50,720 nt of DNA from Candidatus Kuenenia stuttgartensis. GTDB lineage: Bacteria > Planctomycetota > GCA-002687715 > CAIWVZ01. Position numbers and translations under genes: made by a program. The notes beneath the pieces are model-generated. The model searched no databases and had not been told where the DNA came from. It saw only the letters and a program-made list of their open reading frames with translations. Positions 1 through 9,462 of the stretch are shown here, in pieces; the stretch's first letter is position 1; the number at the start of each line of letters is the position of its first letter. The stretch covers positions 1-50,720 of the forward strand of contig CAMARR010000014.1 in the NCBI GenBank assembly GCA_945860915.1, read 5' to 3'.

Positions 1-556
1 AAACCTCGGTGGTGAAGAAGTCCGTGGCTGCGATGGACGCAGCGTGGGCCTTGATGAACGTGCTCCACGACGTTCTCTTGCCGCGCTGCGGAGCAGGATC
101 GATACCGGCGTGCTTCAGCGCACTCTTGACCGTGTTGGGACAGACGACGTGCCCGATGTTCTTGAGGGCTCCTTGGATGCGGTCGTAGCCCCAGGACGGG
201 TTCTCGATGGCGAACTTCACAGCCAGGGCTTTGATGGTCTTCATGAGCCCGACGCGGTTGGGGTTCGACTTTGCCTTGTAGGTCCACTTGGCAGCGACCA
301 ACTGCCTGTGCCATCGCAGGATCGTATCGGGTTGGACGATGAGGGAGTTCTCCTCAAGTTGCTTTCGACTCAAGGCCTTTCCGAGTACGGCAAGGCTGGC
401 GCGCTCGTCATCAGTGAGGATGATTCGCCCGTCGATGCGTGACAGGAGTAGCCTGACGTTCTTGCGGAGGAACTCAATCTCCGCGGCCTGCTCGCGGCTG
501 AGCCAACCGGCGAGCATTACGGCGAGGAAGTGCACGGGTTTGACCAGCCTATTCAT
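1..556 (-). CDS. Integrase/transposase with rve core domain (partial, C-terminus beyond left edge)
   Basis: About 185 codons are readable on the minus strand before the gene leaves the window. The translation begins MNRLVKPVHFLAVMLAGWLS and contains the helix-turn-helix stretch typical of integrase-type transposases (RWHRQLVAAKW), then NPSWGYDRIQGALKNIGH, a TVKSALKHAGI segment, and the start of the catalytic core at ATDFFTTEV. In this family the Asp of that last motif is the first residue of the DDE triad; the other two acidic residues would lie outside the window. The enzyme would cut and join DNA ends of an insertion element. An in-frame ATG two codons upstream (562) is also possible, and no Shine-Dalgarno site is seen for either. 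No terminal inverted repeat was found between this gene and the next, so whether the element is complete is unknown. Confidence 0.8.
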   Translation of the reverse strand, partial: MNRLVKPVHFLAVMLAGWLSREQAAEIEFLRKNVRLLLSRIDGRIILTDDERASLAVLGKALSRKQLEENSLIVQPDTILRWHRQLVAAKWTYKAKSNPNRVGLMKTIKALAVKFAIENPSWGYDRIQGALKNIGHVVCPNTVKSALKHAGIDPAPQRGKRTSWSTFIKAHAASIAATDFFTTEV

Positions 557-708
557 GGTCATGGGATGGTACCGCGGCCTACTTTGGCTGTAGACTGCGC
601 GCCTCGCTGGCCGCGGACTCGTCGTCCGGAGGTCGGAAGTCAAAACACTGTGTTCTCAGCACGAAAACGACCGCGCGGCCGAGATTTTGCACCACATCGG
701 GCGCGAGG

Positions 709-1944
709 CTATGACGCCTTGCGAGGGAGCAGAAGTTCGTCGAGCGTGAACGGAATCGGTTCGGTGTCGGTCGAGATCTTCTCTGGCGTCGACAGCATGA
801 GTTCGAAGGAGCGCTTCGCTGGGTGGAAGATGATCGTGTGGAGCGTGGTGGAGAAGGGATTCTTCTGGGTGATGGAACCCATGATTTCTCTTGCCACCTT
901 GCTGTCGATGGTGCCCTTCGACTCCGCGAGTTCGGCGAACCGCTTCGACGCCGTCGCGTAACGCGAGCACTTCCGAGGGGGCGAGCGGAGACGGTAGTGG
1001 TTGGTGCATGCGACCCACGAGTCCTTTGGGTCAGACGCACGAAAGGTAACACCCTCACCGTCGGTTTCGTCGCCGTCGTACTCAATGATCGCAGCCGGCG
1101 CGTCCTTGCCGTTAAAGGGCGACGTCACGTGAATGTTATTGCCCATCCACGAGCGCAGACCCTTCAAGACTTCGTGAACGCGGGTCGTCGCGTTGGCTGC
1201 CGTGGTGATCTCGAGCGCCTCGCGCAATGCCAGGAGGCGTGAGCGAACGCCTTGTGCGTCAAGCTTGCGGTCCTTCGGATTGACATCGTGGATGAACACA
1301 CCGACGCCGTCCTCGTTCATGCCCGAGATCGCTCCGATGAGGCCCGGGAAACCTACCGTTACCCAGCGCCGGCGTCCTGCTTCTTTCGGTGTGTACGCAA
1401 CAAGCATCTGCATGCGGAACAACACGGGCGCAGGTGGGAAATCAAAGTTGCGTGCAGTGATCGTGGATCCGTCGGGGGTCAAGCTACCCCACGCGGAGAA
1501 GGAGGCGCACGCGAACATGTACCAATCGCCATACGAGTTCATGGCCTTCAGGTCGCGCACGTCGAACTTGCGATCGAGGCTCTTCATGAACAGGCCGTCA
1601 CCTAGTTTTGCCGTCATGCCTTCGAGGATGCCATCAAGCTCGGCCGACTCTTCAGGCGACCAAGTCATGGCACGCGTCACCATGGGCATGACACGACTAA
1701 CGTAGCCCTTCGTTCCGCCAACAAGCGGGTTCTTGATCAGGTAGGTCTCGAAGCCCTCAAGGATCTCTGACGCCAGAAGGTAGCCATGGGTGACCCCCAT
1801 TTCGTGTGGCGAGCCTGACAATCGCATCACGCGTACTCCCTTTACCGTGTCTAGTGACCCCGAGAGGGCGGGACGCGAGTCTTGCGCGAAGGTCAGGGAG
1901 ACGAGGGTGAGGGCGAATAGGAGTGATTGGGCAAGGCGTGTCAT
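709..1944 (-). CDS. Secreted C45-family (acyl-CoA:6-APA acyltransferase-like) Ntn-hydrolase
   Basis: The 411-residue protein starts with a signal peptide (residues 1-20, hydrophobic core LLFALTLVSLTFA). An AAT-like domain follows. The glycine/histidine motif GVTHGYLLASEI lies at about 50-61. The putative autocatalytic nucleophile is Cys146 in FACASFSAWG, followed by DGSTITARNFDF at 158-169. In this family the propeptide is cleaved just before the Cys, which becomes the N-terminal nucleophile and hydrolyses or transfers acyl groups on amides. Family members include penicillin acyltransferase and uncharacterised secreted hydrolases, so the substrate cannot be read from sequence. After the signal peptide comes DSRPA, a motif also seen in the phosphoesterase at 14136. 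It is divergent from the M61 peptidase gene. The start is ATG with a TAGAAT hexamer 6 bases upstream and no Shine-Dalgarno. Confidence 0.75.
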   Translation of the reverse strand: MTRLAQSLLFALTLVSLTFAQDSRPALSGSLDTVKGVRVMRLSGSPHEMGVTHGYLLASEILEGFETYLIKNPLVGGTKGYVSRVMPMVTRAMTWSPEESAELDGILEGMTAKLGDGLFMKSLDRKFDVRDLKAMNSYGDWYMFACASFSAWGSLTPDGSTITARNFDFPPAPVLFRMQMLVAYTPKEAGRRRWVTVGFPGLIGAISGMNEDGVGVFIHDVNPKDRKLDAQGVRSRLLALREALEITTAANATTRVHEVLKGLRSWMGNNIHVTSPFNGKDAPAAIIEYDGDETDGEGVTFRASDPKDSWVACTNHYRLRSPPRKCSRYATASKRFAELAESKGTIDSKVAREIMGSITQKNPFSTTLHTIIFHPAKRSFELMLSTPEKISTDTEPIPFTLDELLLPRKAS

Positions 1945-1950
1945 GCCGAG

Positions 1951-1956
1951 ATTCTA
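1951..1956 (-). promoter_or_regulatory. Candidate -10 element for a leaderless transcript of the C45 hydrolase gene
   Basis: Read on the minus strand the hexamer is TAGAAT, separated by six bases (CTCGGC) from the ATG at 1944. No purine-rich ribosome site fits in between, and no convincing -35 hexamer is visible. Transcription starting about 6-7 bases downstream would begin on the start codon. Confidence 0.45.
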
Positions 1957-2028
1957 CGAGCTTTGAGCGCTAGTTGAGAGGTCGAGTAGATTCGGAGCCC
2001 GAAAACGGACGAATTTGCATCCGTGGAC

Positions 2029-2034
2029 TATCAT
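2029..2034 (+). promoter_or_regulatory. Candidate -10 element for a leaderless transcript of the M61 peptidase gene
   Basis: TATCAT lies six bases (CGCGCC) upstream of the ATG at 2041. There is no Shine-Dalgarno sequence and no clear -35 element. It also argues against the in-frame GTG at 2023, which would lie upstream of the inferred transcription start. Confidence 0.4.
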
Positions 2035-2040
2035 CGCGCC

Positions 2041-4068
2041 ATGTTGGTCAATCGATTTCTAGTGTCATTAGCAGCTCTCGCGCTGGTCATCGTTGCTCAG
2101 GGACCGCGGCTTCACTACACCGTGGAGGTGAAGGAAGGCGATGATGCCTCCTTTCACTGCCAAGTCGACGTCAGAGATCCGGATCATGACACACTTCGCT
2201 TCTCCGTGGCGTCATGGGCTCCCGGTTCGTATCGACTACTCAATCAATGGTCGAACATTGTCAACGTCAAGGCGACTGACGGCGAAGGCCGCGAGCTCCC
2301 ACTAGGCAAAGAAGGCGACTTAACATGGACGGTGACAGCCCCCGGAAAGCGCCATGTGAACGTGGCATGGGAGCTCAAGTCGCAAGGTCGCGCGCGCAAT
2401 AATCGATCGTATCTGACCAAGACCGGCGCACTGCTCGATGGCCCACGAACATGGCTTTACTGGCGAGACCATAAGGAGCTTCCTGCTCACGTCACGGTGA
2501 AGTTGCCGCCAACCTGGACGGTTGCCACCGGACTCAATCCCACATTCAACCCGCAGACGTTCTATGCCAAGGACACCGACTGGCTCTTGGACTGCCCAAT
2601 CCTCATGGGACCACTCGAGTCACGTATGTTCGAAGTCGATGGGGTTCCTGTTCGAGTCGCCATCGACATCGGCGGAAAGAAGCCAGAGTTTGATGTCGAT
2701 GCCTTCGCTGATGTCTGTAAAAAAATCACGGAAGCACAAGCGAAGATGTGGGGGTTCATCCCATTCGAGCACTACACGTACCTCTTCAGCGGCGGAGGAG
2801 GCGGCGGGCTTGAGCACCTGACGTCAACCACGATTGGCATTTCACCAGCCGCACTTGCCGCCAATCCGCGCGCCCATCAAGGTGTGACATCGCATGAGCT
2901 GTTTCATGCGTGGAACGTGAAGCGTCTGCGGCCGAAGGCGCTGGGCCCATTCGACTACGACGGTCCGGTTCGCACCAAGAGTCTCTGGTTCGCCGAAGGG
3001 CTAACGAACTACTACACCAACGTCATGCTTGCACGCGCGGGCCTCCTTGACGAAGAAGCTTTTCTCGCGAGCTATCGCGCGTCGGTGTTGTCGTTCTCGC
3101 AGAATGAAGCGAGTCGGATTGTTTCGCCCGAGGAATGTTCGTGGACAGTTTGGGACAGCGTGTATTTGGCGGGTCCCATTTCTTACTATCTTCAAGGTGA
3201 AGTGCTCGGGCTTGCGATGGACCTCGAGATCCGCCATCAGACCCAGAATAGAAAGTCGTTAGACGACGGGATGCGATCTCTCTACGCTCGCTATGCCGGC
3301 AAGGAGGGTTTTGCTTCCGAGGATGTCGTGGTCGAGATCAGCCGAGCGACAGGAGTTGACCTGCACGACTTCTTCCTTAAGCACGTGTCGGGAGCCCAGG
3401 AAGTGGATTGGCCGAGATACTTTGGCCACATGGGTGTCACCGCGGAATACATGGTTTCAATCCCGCCATCAGTCGGCTTGGATGCCGACTTGGTTGACGG
3501 CGCAGTGAGGGTGTCCGTGCTAGATGGATCGCCGTTGGCTCGATCTGGCATTCGCACGGGCGACATTTTGAAGTCGGTTGGCAAAACGAAAGTCCAATCT
3601 CCTGCGACGCTTCGCAGAATGACTGCGGCCCTTGCGGTGGGTTCGAAGGAGCAGTGGGTGGTCGGGCGTGACGGCAAAGACGTCACGGTGGATGTCACGA
3701 TTGAGGCCGCAACAGATGTGTCACGACTGCGGATTCGTCGATCGGGTGCCACGACAATAGATGGTGTGGTGCCGGGGAGCGCTTTGGCGACGACAGGGCT
3801 CATCAACGGGGATGTGCTGGTTGGTGTGGGCGACCGAGCAATCTCGAGTCGCGACCAAGCCCGCACAGCGCTCACTTCGCTGCGTGAAGGCATGAAAACT
3901 ACGATGAAAGTTCTTCGGAATGGCACCGAAATGTCGGTAGAGGTCGTTCCGCAGCGTGCGACCGTCCGATCCCTCGTGATCGCTCCAAATCCTCAAGCAA
4001 CTGCCGATCAGCTTGCCATCAGAGGTGCCCTCATGGGGCGAGCTGCGCCCGTCAACTCTGCGAAGTAG
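2041..4068 (+). CDS. Secreted M61-family (glycyl aminopeptidase-like) metallopeptidase with two PDZ domains
   Basis: The protein is 675 residues from the ATG chosen here. That start gives a clean signal peptide (MLVNRFLVSLAALALVIVAQ), whereas an in-frame GTG 18 bases upstream would add a charged extension. An N-terminal beta-rich domain (about 25-170) precedes the catalytic domain. The zinc motif HELFH is at about 285-289 within TSHELFHAWNVKRLRP, and the third ligand is Glu319 in WFAEGLTNYYT. Both motifs are diagnostic for M61 peptidases, which remove N-terminal glycine and similar residues from peptides. Two PDZ-like segments follow, at about 485-565 and 565-645 (SPLARSGIRTGDIL and SALATTGLINGDVL). 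Family proteins usually carry one PDZ, so the second is a mild elaboration. It probably acts outside the cytoplasmic membrane. Confidence 0.9.
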   Translation: MLVNRFLVSLAALALVIVAQGPRLHYTVEVKEGDDASFHCQVDVRDPDHDTLRFSVASWAPGSYRLLNQWSNIVNVKATDGEGRELPLGKEGDLTWTVTAPGKRHVNVAWELKSQGRARNNRSYLTKTGALLDGPRTWLYWRDHKELPAHVTVKLPPTWTVATGLNPTFNPQTFYAKDTDWLLDCPILMGPLESRMFEVDGVPVRVAIDIGGKKPEFDVDAFADVCKKITEAQAKMWGFIPFEHYTYLFSGGGGGGLEHLTSTTIGISPAALAANPRAHQGVTSHELFHAWNVKRLRPKALGPFDYDGPVRTKSLWFAEGLTNYYTNVMLARAGLLDEEAFLASYRASVLSFSQNEASRIVSPEECSWTVWDSVYLAGPISYYLQGEVLGLAMDLEIRHQTQNRKSLDDGMRSLYARYAGKEGFASEDVVVEISRATGVDLHDFFLKHVSGAQEVDWPRYFGHMGVTAEYMVSIPPSVGLDADLVDGAVRVSVLDGSPLARSGIRTGDILKSVGKTKVQSPATLRRMTAALAVGSKEQWVVGRDGKDVTVDVTIEAATDVSRLRIRRSGATTIDGVVPGSALATTGLINGDVLVGVGDRAISSRDQARTALTSLREGMKTTMKVLRNGTEMSVEVVPQRATVRSLVIAPNPQATADQLAIRGALMGRAAPVNSAK

Positions 4069-4134
4069 CTCTCGCCGGGAGAGTTCCGATGCCAACGGAG
4101 TTCGCCCGCGAGACCGCACTCGGTTCATTCTCGT

Positions 4135-6210
4135 TTGTATTTGAGGAATAAGGTTCCTAGCGTTGTGCCGTCGCGACCCGCCCCTAGCAAGGCACCTCGC
4201 GCCGTTAGGAGCCCGGTGGTGAGCGGAGTTGCGCACGAGCGTTCGCAGACCTCAGTGGTCCACACGGGGAAGAAGGCTGTCTACGGACTGGCGTTCGCCG
4301 CGCTGGGAATCGTCTATGGAGACATCGGGACCAGCCCGCTCTATGCCGTGAAGGAGGCATTCGGGCCTCACGCCGGCATGCCGGCCACTCGTGAGTCTGT
4401 CCTCGGCGTGTTGTCGCTAATCGTTTGGTCAATCATCGCTGTAGTCTGCGTGAAGTATGGAGCGATGCTCCTCAAAGTGGACAATCGCGGTGAAGGCGGC
4501 ATTCTGGCACTCGTCGCACTCCTGTCGCGAAAGCAACGTGAAGTGGGCGGGGCGGCCTCGGTGCGTAGCCGTGCTCTGCTTGTCATCCTCGGCGCCTTTG
4601 GCGCAGCGCTCCTCTACGGCGACGGGATGATTACTCCGGTCATGTCGGTTTTTGGTGCTGTAGAAGGTCTCAGGGAGATCGAAGGCCTAACAGCGGCAGA
4701 TAAGCTCACCGTAGAGAGTATGGTTGTGCCTGTTTCGTGCGCGATCTTGATCATTCTGTTTTTAGTACAGAGTCGGGGGACCGCCGGCGTTGCCAAGTGG
4801 TTTAGCCCAATCACGGCTGTCTGGTTCGGAATGATCGCTGCGACCGGCATCGGTGGGATCTTTCAGCATCCCGACATCATTAAGGCTGTGAATCCTGTCT
4901 ACGGCATTCAGTTGTTGATGACGATTGGGGTACATGGCATCGCGTTGCTTGGCGCGGTGGTGCTTGTAATCACCGGAGCGGAAGCTCTCTATGCCGACAT
5001 GGGCCACTTCGGCAAGACCCCGATTCGAATGGCGTGGTACGGAGTCGTGCTCCCCAGTTTGATGTTGAACTACTTCGGCCAAGGGGCCTTGGTGCTTTCT
5101 TGGCTCGAAAAGCAGCCAGCGGGAAGCCTCTCGAAATTGGTGTACCCCGGCCATCCGTTTTTTGACCTCGTCCCCGACGTCGTGTTGCCCGCGGCGATTG
5201 TCGTGGCCACTCTCGCGGCGGTGGTCGCCTCGCAGGCGTTGATCTCCGGCGCGTTCTCGTTGACACAGCAGGCGACGCAGTTGGGGTTTGCGCCACGTGT
5301 TCAGATCATTCACACATCCGACAGTCAGGCCGGCCAGATCTACATCCCCGAGGTGAATTGGTTCCTTCTGATCTCCTGTCTCTGTCTGGCGATAGGGTTT
5401 AAGTCGTCGTCCAATCTGGCGAGCGCCTACGGCATCTCCGTCACTGGGACGATGTTGATCACGACCGTGCTTTTCTATGCCGTCATGCGTGATCGATGGG
5501 GCTGGGGGCGTCCAGCGGCACTCGCTGTGTCGGGTGTGTTCCTTGGAATTGATCTAGTGTTCCTCGGCGCCAATCTCACGAAGATCGCCCATGGTGGTTG
5601 GGTTCCCCTGGTCGTCGCCATGATCATCTTCGTGATGATGAGAACCTGGCGCGATGGGCGAGCGGTCGTTTCCGAAAAAACGAAGGCCGCTGGAATCGAG
5701 TTATCTGAGTTGATCGCTTCGTTGCGCGAGTCACCACCGCCTCGTGTTGACGGAGACGCGGTGTTTCTGACGGCCAACTCGATGGGCGTCCCGATTACAC
5801 TGCTGCACCATTTGCGCCACAACCGCGTATTGCATCAGAGAGTAATCCTGTTGGCGATTGTTTCTGAAGAGATCCCGAGAGTCAAGCATTCCGAACGCGC
5901 GACACTCGAAGACGTCGGAGACGGGTTCTACCGTGCGACACTGCGATTCGGCTTCCGCGAATCGCCGGACATCCTTCACAGCCTCAAGCTCTTCCGCGAG
6001 CACGACCTGTACATAGATCCGAATCACTCGACGTTCTACCTCGGGCGACAGATTTTAGTGCTGGCGCATGGGCGTGGGGTTCGAGGAGGACTTTCGAGGT
6101 TCAGTAAGTCGTTGTTCATGTTCATGTCGCGAAATGCGCGCAGTGCGACGGCATTCTTCGGACTCCCGCCTGGCCGCGTGATCGAAATCGGCGCGCAAGT
6201 CGAGCTGTAG
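4135..6210 (+). CDS. kup: Kup-family low-affinity potassium:proton symporter
   Basis: The reading frame is 691 codons from a TTG. The family core starts about residue 47 with the signature GLAFAALGIVYGDIGTSPLY. About twelve hydrophobic segments follow, including LLYGDGMITPVMSVFGAVEG and GAEALYADMGHFG, both strongly conserved in Kup/HAK/KUP transporters. The soluble C-terminal domain (about 520-691) contains FLTANSMGVPITLLHHLRHN and ends in FFGLPPGRVIEIGAQVEL. Kup moves K+ into the cell with protons across the inner membrane. The start codon is uncertain: TTG 4135 gives a 46-residue, Ser/Pro-rich leader, and in-frame GTG codons at 4165 and about 4216 would shorten it. It lies in the same direction as the next kinase gene, 20 bases apart. 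There is no sign of damage. Confidence 0.95.
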   Translation: MYLRNKVPSVVPSRPAPSKAPRAVRSPVVSGVAHERSQTSVVHTGKKAVYGLAFAALGIVYGDIGTSPLYAVKEAFGPHAGMPATRESVLGVLSLIVWSIIAVVCVKYGAMLLKVDNRGEGGILALVALLSRKQREVGGAASVRSRALLVILGAFGAALLYGDGMITPVMSVFGAVEGLREIEGLTAADKLTVESMVVPVSCAILIILFLVQSRGTAGVAKWFSPITAVWFGMIAATGIGGIFQHPDIIKAVNPVYGIQLLMTIGVHGIALLGAVVLVITGAEALYADMGHFGKTPIRMAWYGVVLPSLMLNYFGQGALVLSWLEKQPAGSLSKLVYPGHPFFDLVPDVVLPAAIVVATLAAVVASQALISGAFSLTQQATQLGFAPRVQIIHTSDSQAGQIYIPEVNWFLLISCLCLAIGFKSSSNLASAYGISVTGTMLITTVLFYAVMRDRWGWGRPAALAVSGVFLGIDLVFLGANLTKIAHGGWVPLVVAMIIFVMMRTWRDGRAVVSEKTKAAGIELSELIASLRESPPPRVDGDAVFLTANSMGVPITLLHHLRHNRVLHQRVILLAIVSEEIPRVKHSERATLEDVGDGFYRATLRFGFRESPDILHSLKLFREHDLYIDPNHSTFYLGRQILVLAHGRGVRGGLSRFSKSLFMFMSRNARSATAFFGLPPGRVIEIGAQVEL

Positions 6211-6230
6211 ACTAGAAACGACAGGATGGG

Positions 6231-8525
6231 TTGAGCTCTCCACCAACAGACTCAAGACGGATGTTAGGCCGATTTGCCATAGTCCGAGAGGTGGGCCGTG
6301 GAGGAATGGGCGTTGTCTACGAGGCGGAAGACACAATCACAGGACGCCGAGTTGCGCTGAAGGCAATTCTTGCGAGCCGGCGAGACCCGGTGTCCTCCGA
6401 GCGCTTTCGACGTGAAGCGCTTGCCGTGCAGGGGCTATCGCACCGCAACATCGTGGGAGTGCATGACCATGGCGATGACGACGGTACGCCATGGATCGCG
6501 ATGGAATTCGTCGACGGCGTCACGCTTGATGCGATCTTGAGAGGGCGAGCCAAGAATCATCCGCTCGCGGCGATGCTGGCGTCGCCTCCTCGCTCCATTG
6601 AAGATGTGCGCGGATGGGTACGGCTTGTAGTCCAAGCGTGCCGCGGGCTCCACGCTGCGCACGAGTCCGGCTTGCTCCACCGCGACATCAAGCCATCGAA
6701 TCTCCTCGTTACCGACGAGGGAATCGTCAAAATCGCCGACTTCGGACTTGCTCGCCACGAGGCGAGGGGCGACACCCTCACGAATTCGCGGGAAGTCATG
6801 GGCACTCTTCAGTACATGGCGCCCGAGTTGTTTTCAAAGGACCGACGCGCGGCGGATCGCCGCACAGACATCTACGCACTCGGAGTTACTCTTTACGAAG
6901 CCATCTGCGGCGTGCGCCCCATCGATGAGGCCTCGGCCGAGATTTTCATTCATAAGGTGCAGGCTGTTGAGCCGCCGAGTCCGGCTAGGCACTCGCCGTT
7001 TATCCCGAAAGACTTGGAGACCGTCTGTCTTCGGGCCATTCACATAGATGCGACCGAGCGCTACGGCACGGCTGCTGAGTTCGCGGACGACATGGAACGA
7101 TGGCTCGAAGGAAAGCCTGTACTCGCGCGGCCCGAGAACAACGCCACGCGGTGGTTGCGCTATGCCCGCCGGAATCGGACTCGACTCGTCGCGTCGCTTG
7201 TCATCGTCGCCCTTCTTGCTGTCACCTCGTTCACATTGACGAAGCTGAATCGCCAGCAACGCGACGAAAACCAACGCGAAGCTCGCAACAAGCTTGAGGC
7301 GAGTCTCATGCGCGCTCCCGGAGGTTGGTCGCCTCAAGGACAGAAGTTGATTGACGAGGCGCTCGTGCTCGACCCGAGTCTCGACGACGCCTATCTTCAA
7401 CGCGGTTGGGTTCGCTTTTCCGGTGGAGACACTGCAGGCGCCCTTGACGATTTCGAAAGGGGGTTGGTGTTGAACCCTGGCGATTCCGCATTTCTCTTTG
7501 CGAAGAAGGTGGTGCTGGGGCTCACGGGTCGAACGGCAGAGGCACACGCGATCTCCGAGAGCCTTCGGTTTTCAGATTCAACCGGCTCCATTCGACTCGC
7601 GATCGTCGGATTCTTAGCGAACGCCGTCGGTCGCAATCGCGTCGCGGTCGACGCATTTTTGGCGGCGAAGGTGCAGCGCCCCGCATGGTCTCAGAGCCGA
7701 TTCGGTATAGCGTATGCAACGCTCGGTCTTGTTCGTGACGTTGAGGCGGTGGATGCAGCGAAGTCCTTCCTAGATCTTGAGCCTTCTCACGTCGCAGGGC
7801 AGGCGGTGTTGGCGGTGGCTCGGATTCGGCTTGCCGAACAGGCACGCGGCCCAATCCGGAATCGCATCGAGAAAGACTTGCTCGATCAGGACAATCGCGT
7901 CGCGCCGATGGCGCAGAACGATCCACTCTGGGAGACCATTCGCATTGGCGTTCGCCTCCTTGATCCGACGCAATCGGCCCGAGACGAGGCAAGCGCCGCA
8001 AGTGCGCTGCTGTTCGCCCGGCTGTCTCAGGCCCCGCCCGAATTGCCGCGCGTAGCGCCGCTGAAGCTCATTGAACTCATGGCGATGCTATGGGCGCCAA
8101 ACGACATGACCGAGGCGCTGAAATGGGCGTCGCAAGCGATTGAACTTCGCGCGACATCCCACGACGGGAGATTCATCACCGCGTTGGCAGCAGAGGCGTC
8201 GAACCCTAGCCAGTCAGCGGAGACGTACGCACAGCTCACGCAAGACTACCCGGACTTGCCTTACGCGCATGCCCGGCGCTGCGCTTTGTTTCGTTCGCAA
8301 CCGACGATCGTCACTCAGGGCGAGGCGTGGGCCTCTGCGCGTTTGCTGGCGACGATTCTTCCTTCGTCGCTCGACATGCTTGGTGATGCGGGGGCGGTGC
8401 TCGCTGCGGTTGGTGATGAGGTCACAGCACGACTGCTCTTTGACTATCTCGAGCAGCTTGGAGCGACACTGGGCAATGAGCTGCGCGCGAATGAACTGCG
8501 CGCGCAAATTCAGCTGCCGCGCTAG
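6231..8525 (+). CDS. Membrane-anchored Ser/Thr protein kinase with C-terminal TPR-like region
   Basis: 764 residues from a TTG that follows AGGATGGG; an internal ATG at 6261 is the alternative and keeps the whole kinase domain. All Hanks motifs are present: glycine loop VGRGGMGVVYEAED (21-34), Lys44 in VALK, catalytic loop HRDIKPSN (150-157) and DFG at 170-172. An activation segment ending in GTLQYMAPE follows. A single membrane span lies at about 319-338 (LVASLVIVALLAVTSFTLTKL). The C-terminal part (about 350-764) is helical with TPR-like units such as PSLDDAYLQRGWVRFSGGDT and would lie outside the cytoplasm. This PknB-like cytoplasmic-kinase/external-TPR layout is frequent in planctomycetes and Acidobacteria. 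The kinase would phosphorylate Ser/Thr in response to an unknown signal; no substrate is suggested by its neighbours. It converges with the serine hydrolase gene, three bases apart. Confidence 0.92.
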   Translation: MSSPPTDSRRMLGRFAIVREVGRGGMGVVYEAEDTITGRRVALKAILASRRDPVSSERFRREALAVQGLSHRNIVGVHDHGDDDGTPWIAMEFVDGVTLDAILRGRAKNHPLAAMLASPPRSIEDVRGWVRLVVQACRGLHAAHESGLLHRDIKPSNLLVTDEGIVKIADFGLARHEARGDTLTNSREVMGTLQYMAPELFSKDRRAADRRTDIYALGVTLYEAICGVRPIDEASAEIFIHKVQAVEPPSPARHSPFIPKDLETVCLRAIHIDATERYGTAAEFADDMERWLEGKPVLARPENNATRWLRYARRNRTRLVASLVIVALLAVTSFTLTKLNRQQRDENQREARNKLEASLMRAPGGWSPQGQKLIDEALVLDPSLDDAYLQRGWVRFSGGDTAGALDDFERGLVLNPGDSAFLFAKKVVLGLTGRTAEAHAISESLRFSDSTGSIRLAIVGFLANAVGRNRVAVDAFLAAKVQRPAWSQSRFGIAYATLGLVRDVEAVDAAKSFLDLEPSHVAGQAVLAVARIRLAEQARGPIRNRIEKDLLDQDNRVAPMAQNDPLWETIRIGVRLLDPTQSARDEASAASALLFARLSQAPPELPRVAPLKLIELMAMLWAPNDMTEALKWASQAIELRATSHDGRFITALAAEASNPSQSAETYAQLTQDYPDLPYAHARRCALFRSQPTIVTQGEAWASARLLATILPSSLDMLGDAGAVLAAVGDEVTARLLFDYLEQLGATLGNELRANELRAQIQLPR

Positions 8526-8528
8526 AAG

Positions 8529-9452
8529 TCAGCGGGGCGCGTATTGGCTCGTATGGATCTTGGCAATCGTCGCCGCGACTCGCGCGATGGCAGCTTCCGC
8601 ATCTTCTCCGCGATCAAAACCTCGCGTCAAAACCGCGAGAACGTACATCGGCGAGTCCTTAGGAATGATGAGCGCGACGTCATGCGCATGGCGCGTGATG
8701 GAACCGGTCTTGTTCGCCACGCGGGAACCAAGCGGGATGCCGCGTGGGATGCCCGCACGGAACGTTTGTCGGCTAAGGATGCCGATCATGCGGTCGCATG
8801 ACGCACGTGAGGCCGCTCGATTCTGTGCGATGGAGACAAACAGACGCGCCATGTCGTGGGCCGTGGTGACGTTGTTGACGCCTGCGGCGAAGGCCTTGCC
8901 ATCTTCAACACCGCGTCGCACCTCCATCATCGTGATTCCGAGTCCACGGAGTGTCGATTGAACCGACGCGGCCGTCACGGCCTCCAGTAGGACATTGGTC
9001 GCGAGGTTGCTCGACCGCGTGATCATGTGCTCGAGCAGATCTTCAACTGTCGCCATGCCACCTACCCAAGTGTGGACGACGTCGTCCGAGTCATCGTCGC
9101 GGGTAACTGAGTAGGTGGATCCATCGATGACGCTGCGGAACGAATTGGTAACCGGGATCTTGTCCTCAAGCGTGAATGTCCCGGCGTCTATCTGGCGGAA
9201 GACCTCCACCATTACGGCGACTTTCATGAGGCTCGCGGCGTGCATCACTACCTGCGCATCGCGAGCGTGAAGCATGTTGCCCTGCGAGTCGATGTACGCA
9301 TAGGAGATCTGTGCTTCCTTAGGCGCTCCGTCCATTCCCGCGAGATACGGGTCGTCGAAAGTGGACACAACGCGCGAGGTTGTGGAATGGTCCGGCAGGG
9401 AGCACGCACTCACGAGCAGGAAAGCGAACGTAAGCCATGTAAGTCGGTTCAT
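8529..9452 (-). CDS. Lipoprotein class A beta-lactamase-like serine hydrolase
   Basis: 307 residues. The frame stays open far upstream, but the ATG at 9452 has a good Shine-Dalgarno (AAGGAG, six bases away) and begins a lipoprotein signal peptide with lipobox VSAC, Cys17. Beta-lactamase/PBP-fold motifs are visible: SLMK with nucleophile Ser74 and Lys77, an SSN triad at 147-149 in place of SDN, and KTG at 248-250. The Glu166/ExxxN motif of true class A beta-lactamases cannot be found where expected. The protein may therefore be a peptidoglycan-acting hydrolase or a weak beta-lactamase rather than a resistance enzyme. It lies 10 bases after the amidase gene on the same strand and is probably co-transcribed with it, which supports a cell-wall role. 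Confidence 0.85.
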   Translation of the reverse strand: MNRLTWLTFAFLLVSACSLPDHSTTSRVVSTFDDPYLAGMDGAPKEAQISYAYIDSQGNMLHARDAQVVMHAASLMKVAVMVEVFRQIDAGTFTLEDKIPVTNSFRSVIDGSTYSVTRDDDSDDVVHTWVGGMATVEDLLEHMITRSSNLATNVLLEAVTAASVQSTLRGLGITMMEVRRGVEDGKAFAAGVNNVTTAHDMARLFVSIAQNRAASRASCDRMIGILSRQTFRAGIPRGIPLGSRVANKTGSITRHAHDVALIIPKDSPMYVLAVLTRGFDRGEDAEAAIARVAATIAKIHTSQYAPR

Positions 9453-9462
9453 GTGGTGCTCC

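Noticed and set aside
3291..3926. 211-codon minus-strand open frame opposite the M61 peptidase gene
   Set aside because: Ser/Thr/Arg-rich shadow of the real gene; no motif, no start signals.
6834..7547. 237-codon minus-strand open frame opposite the kinase gene
   Set aside because: Antisense shadow of conserved kinase sequence with no recognisable domain.
8140..8961. 273-codon plus-strand open frame across the end of the kinase gene
   Set aside because: It runs over two real genes of opposite direction, and its composition is that of a shadow frame.
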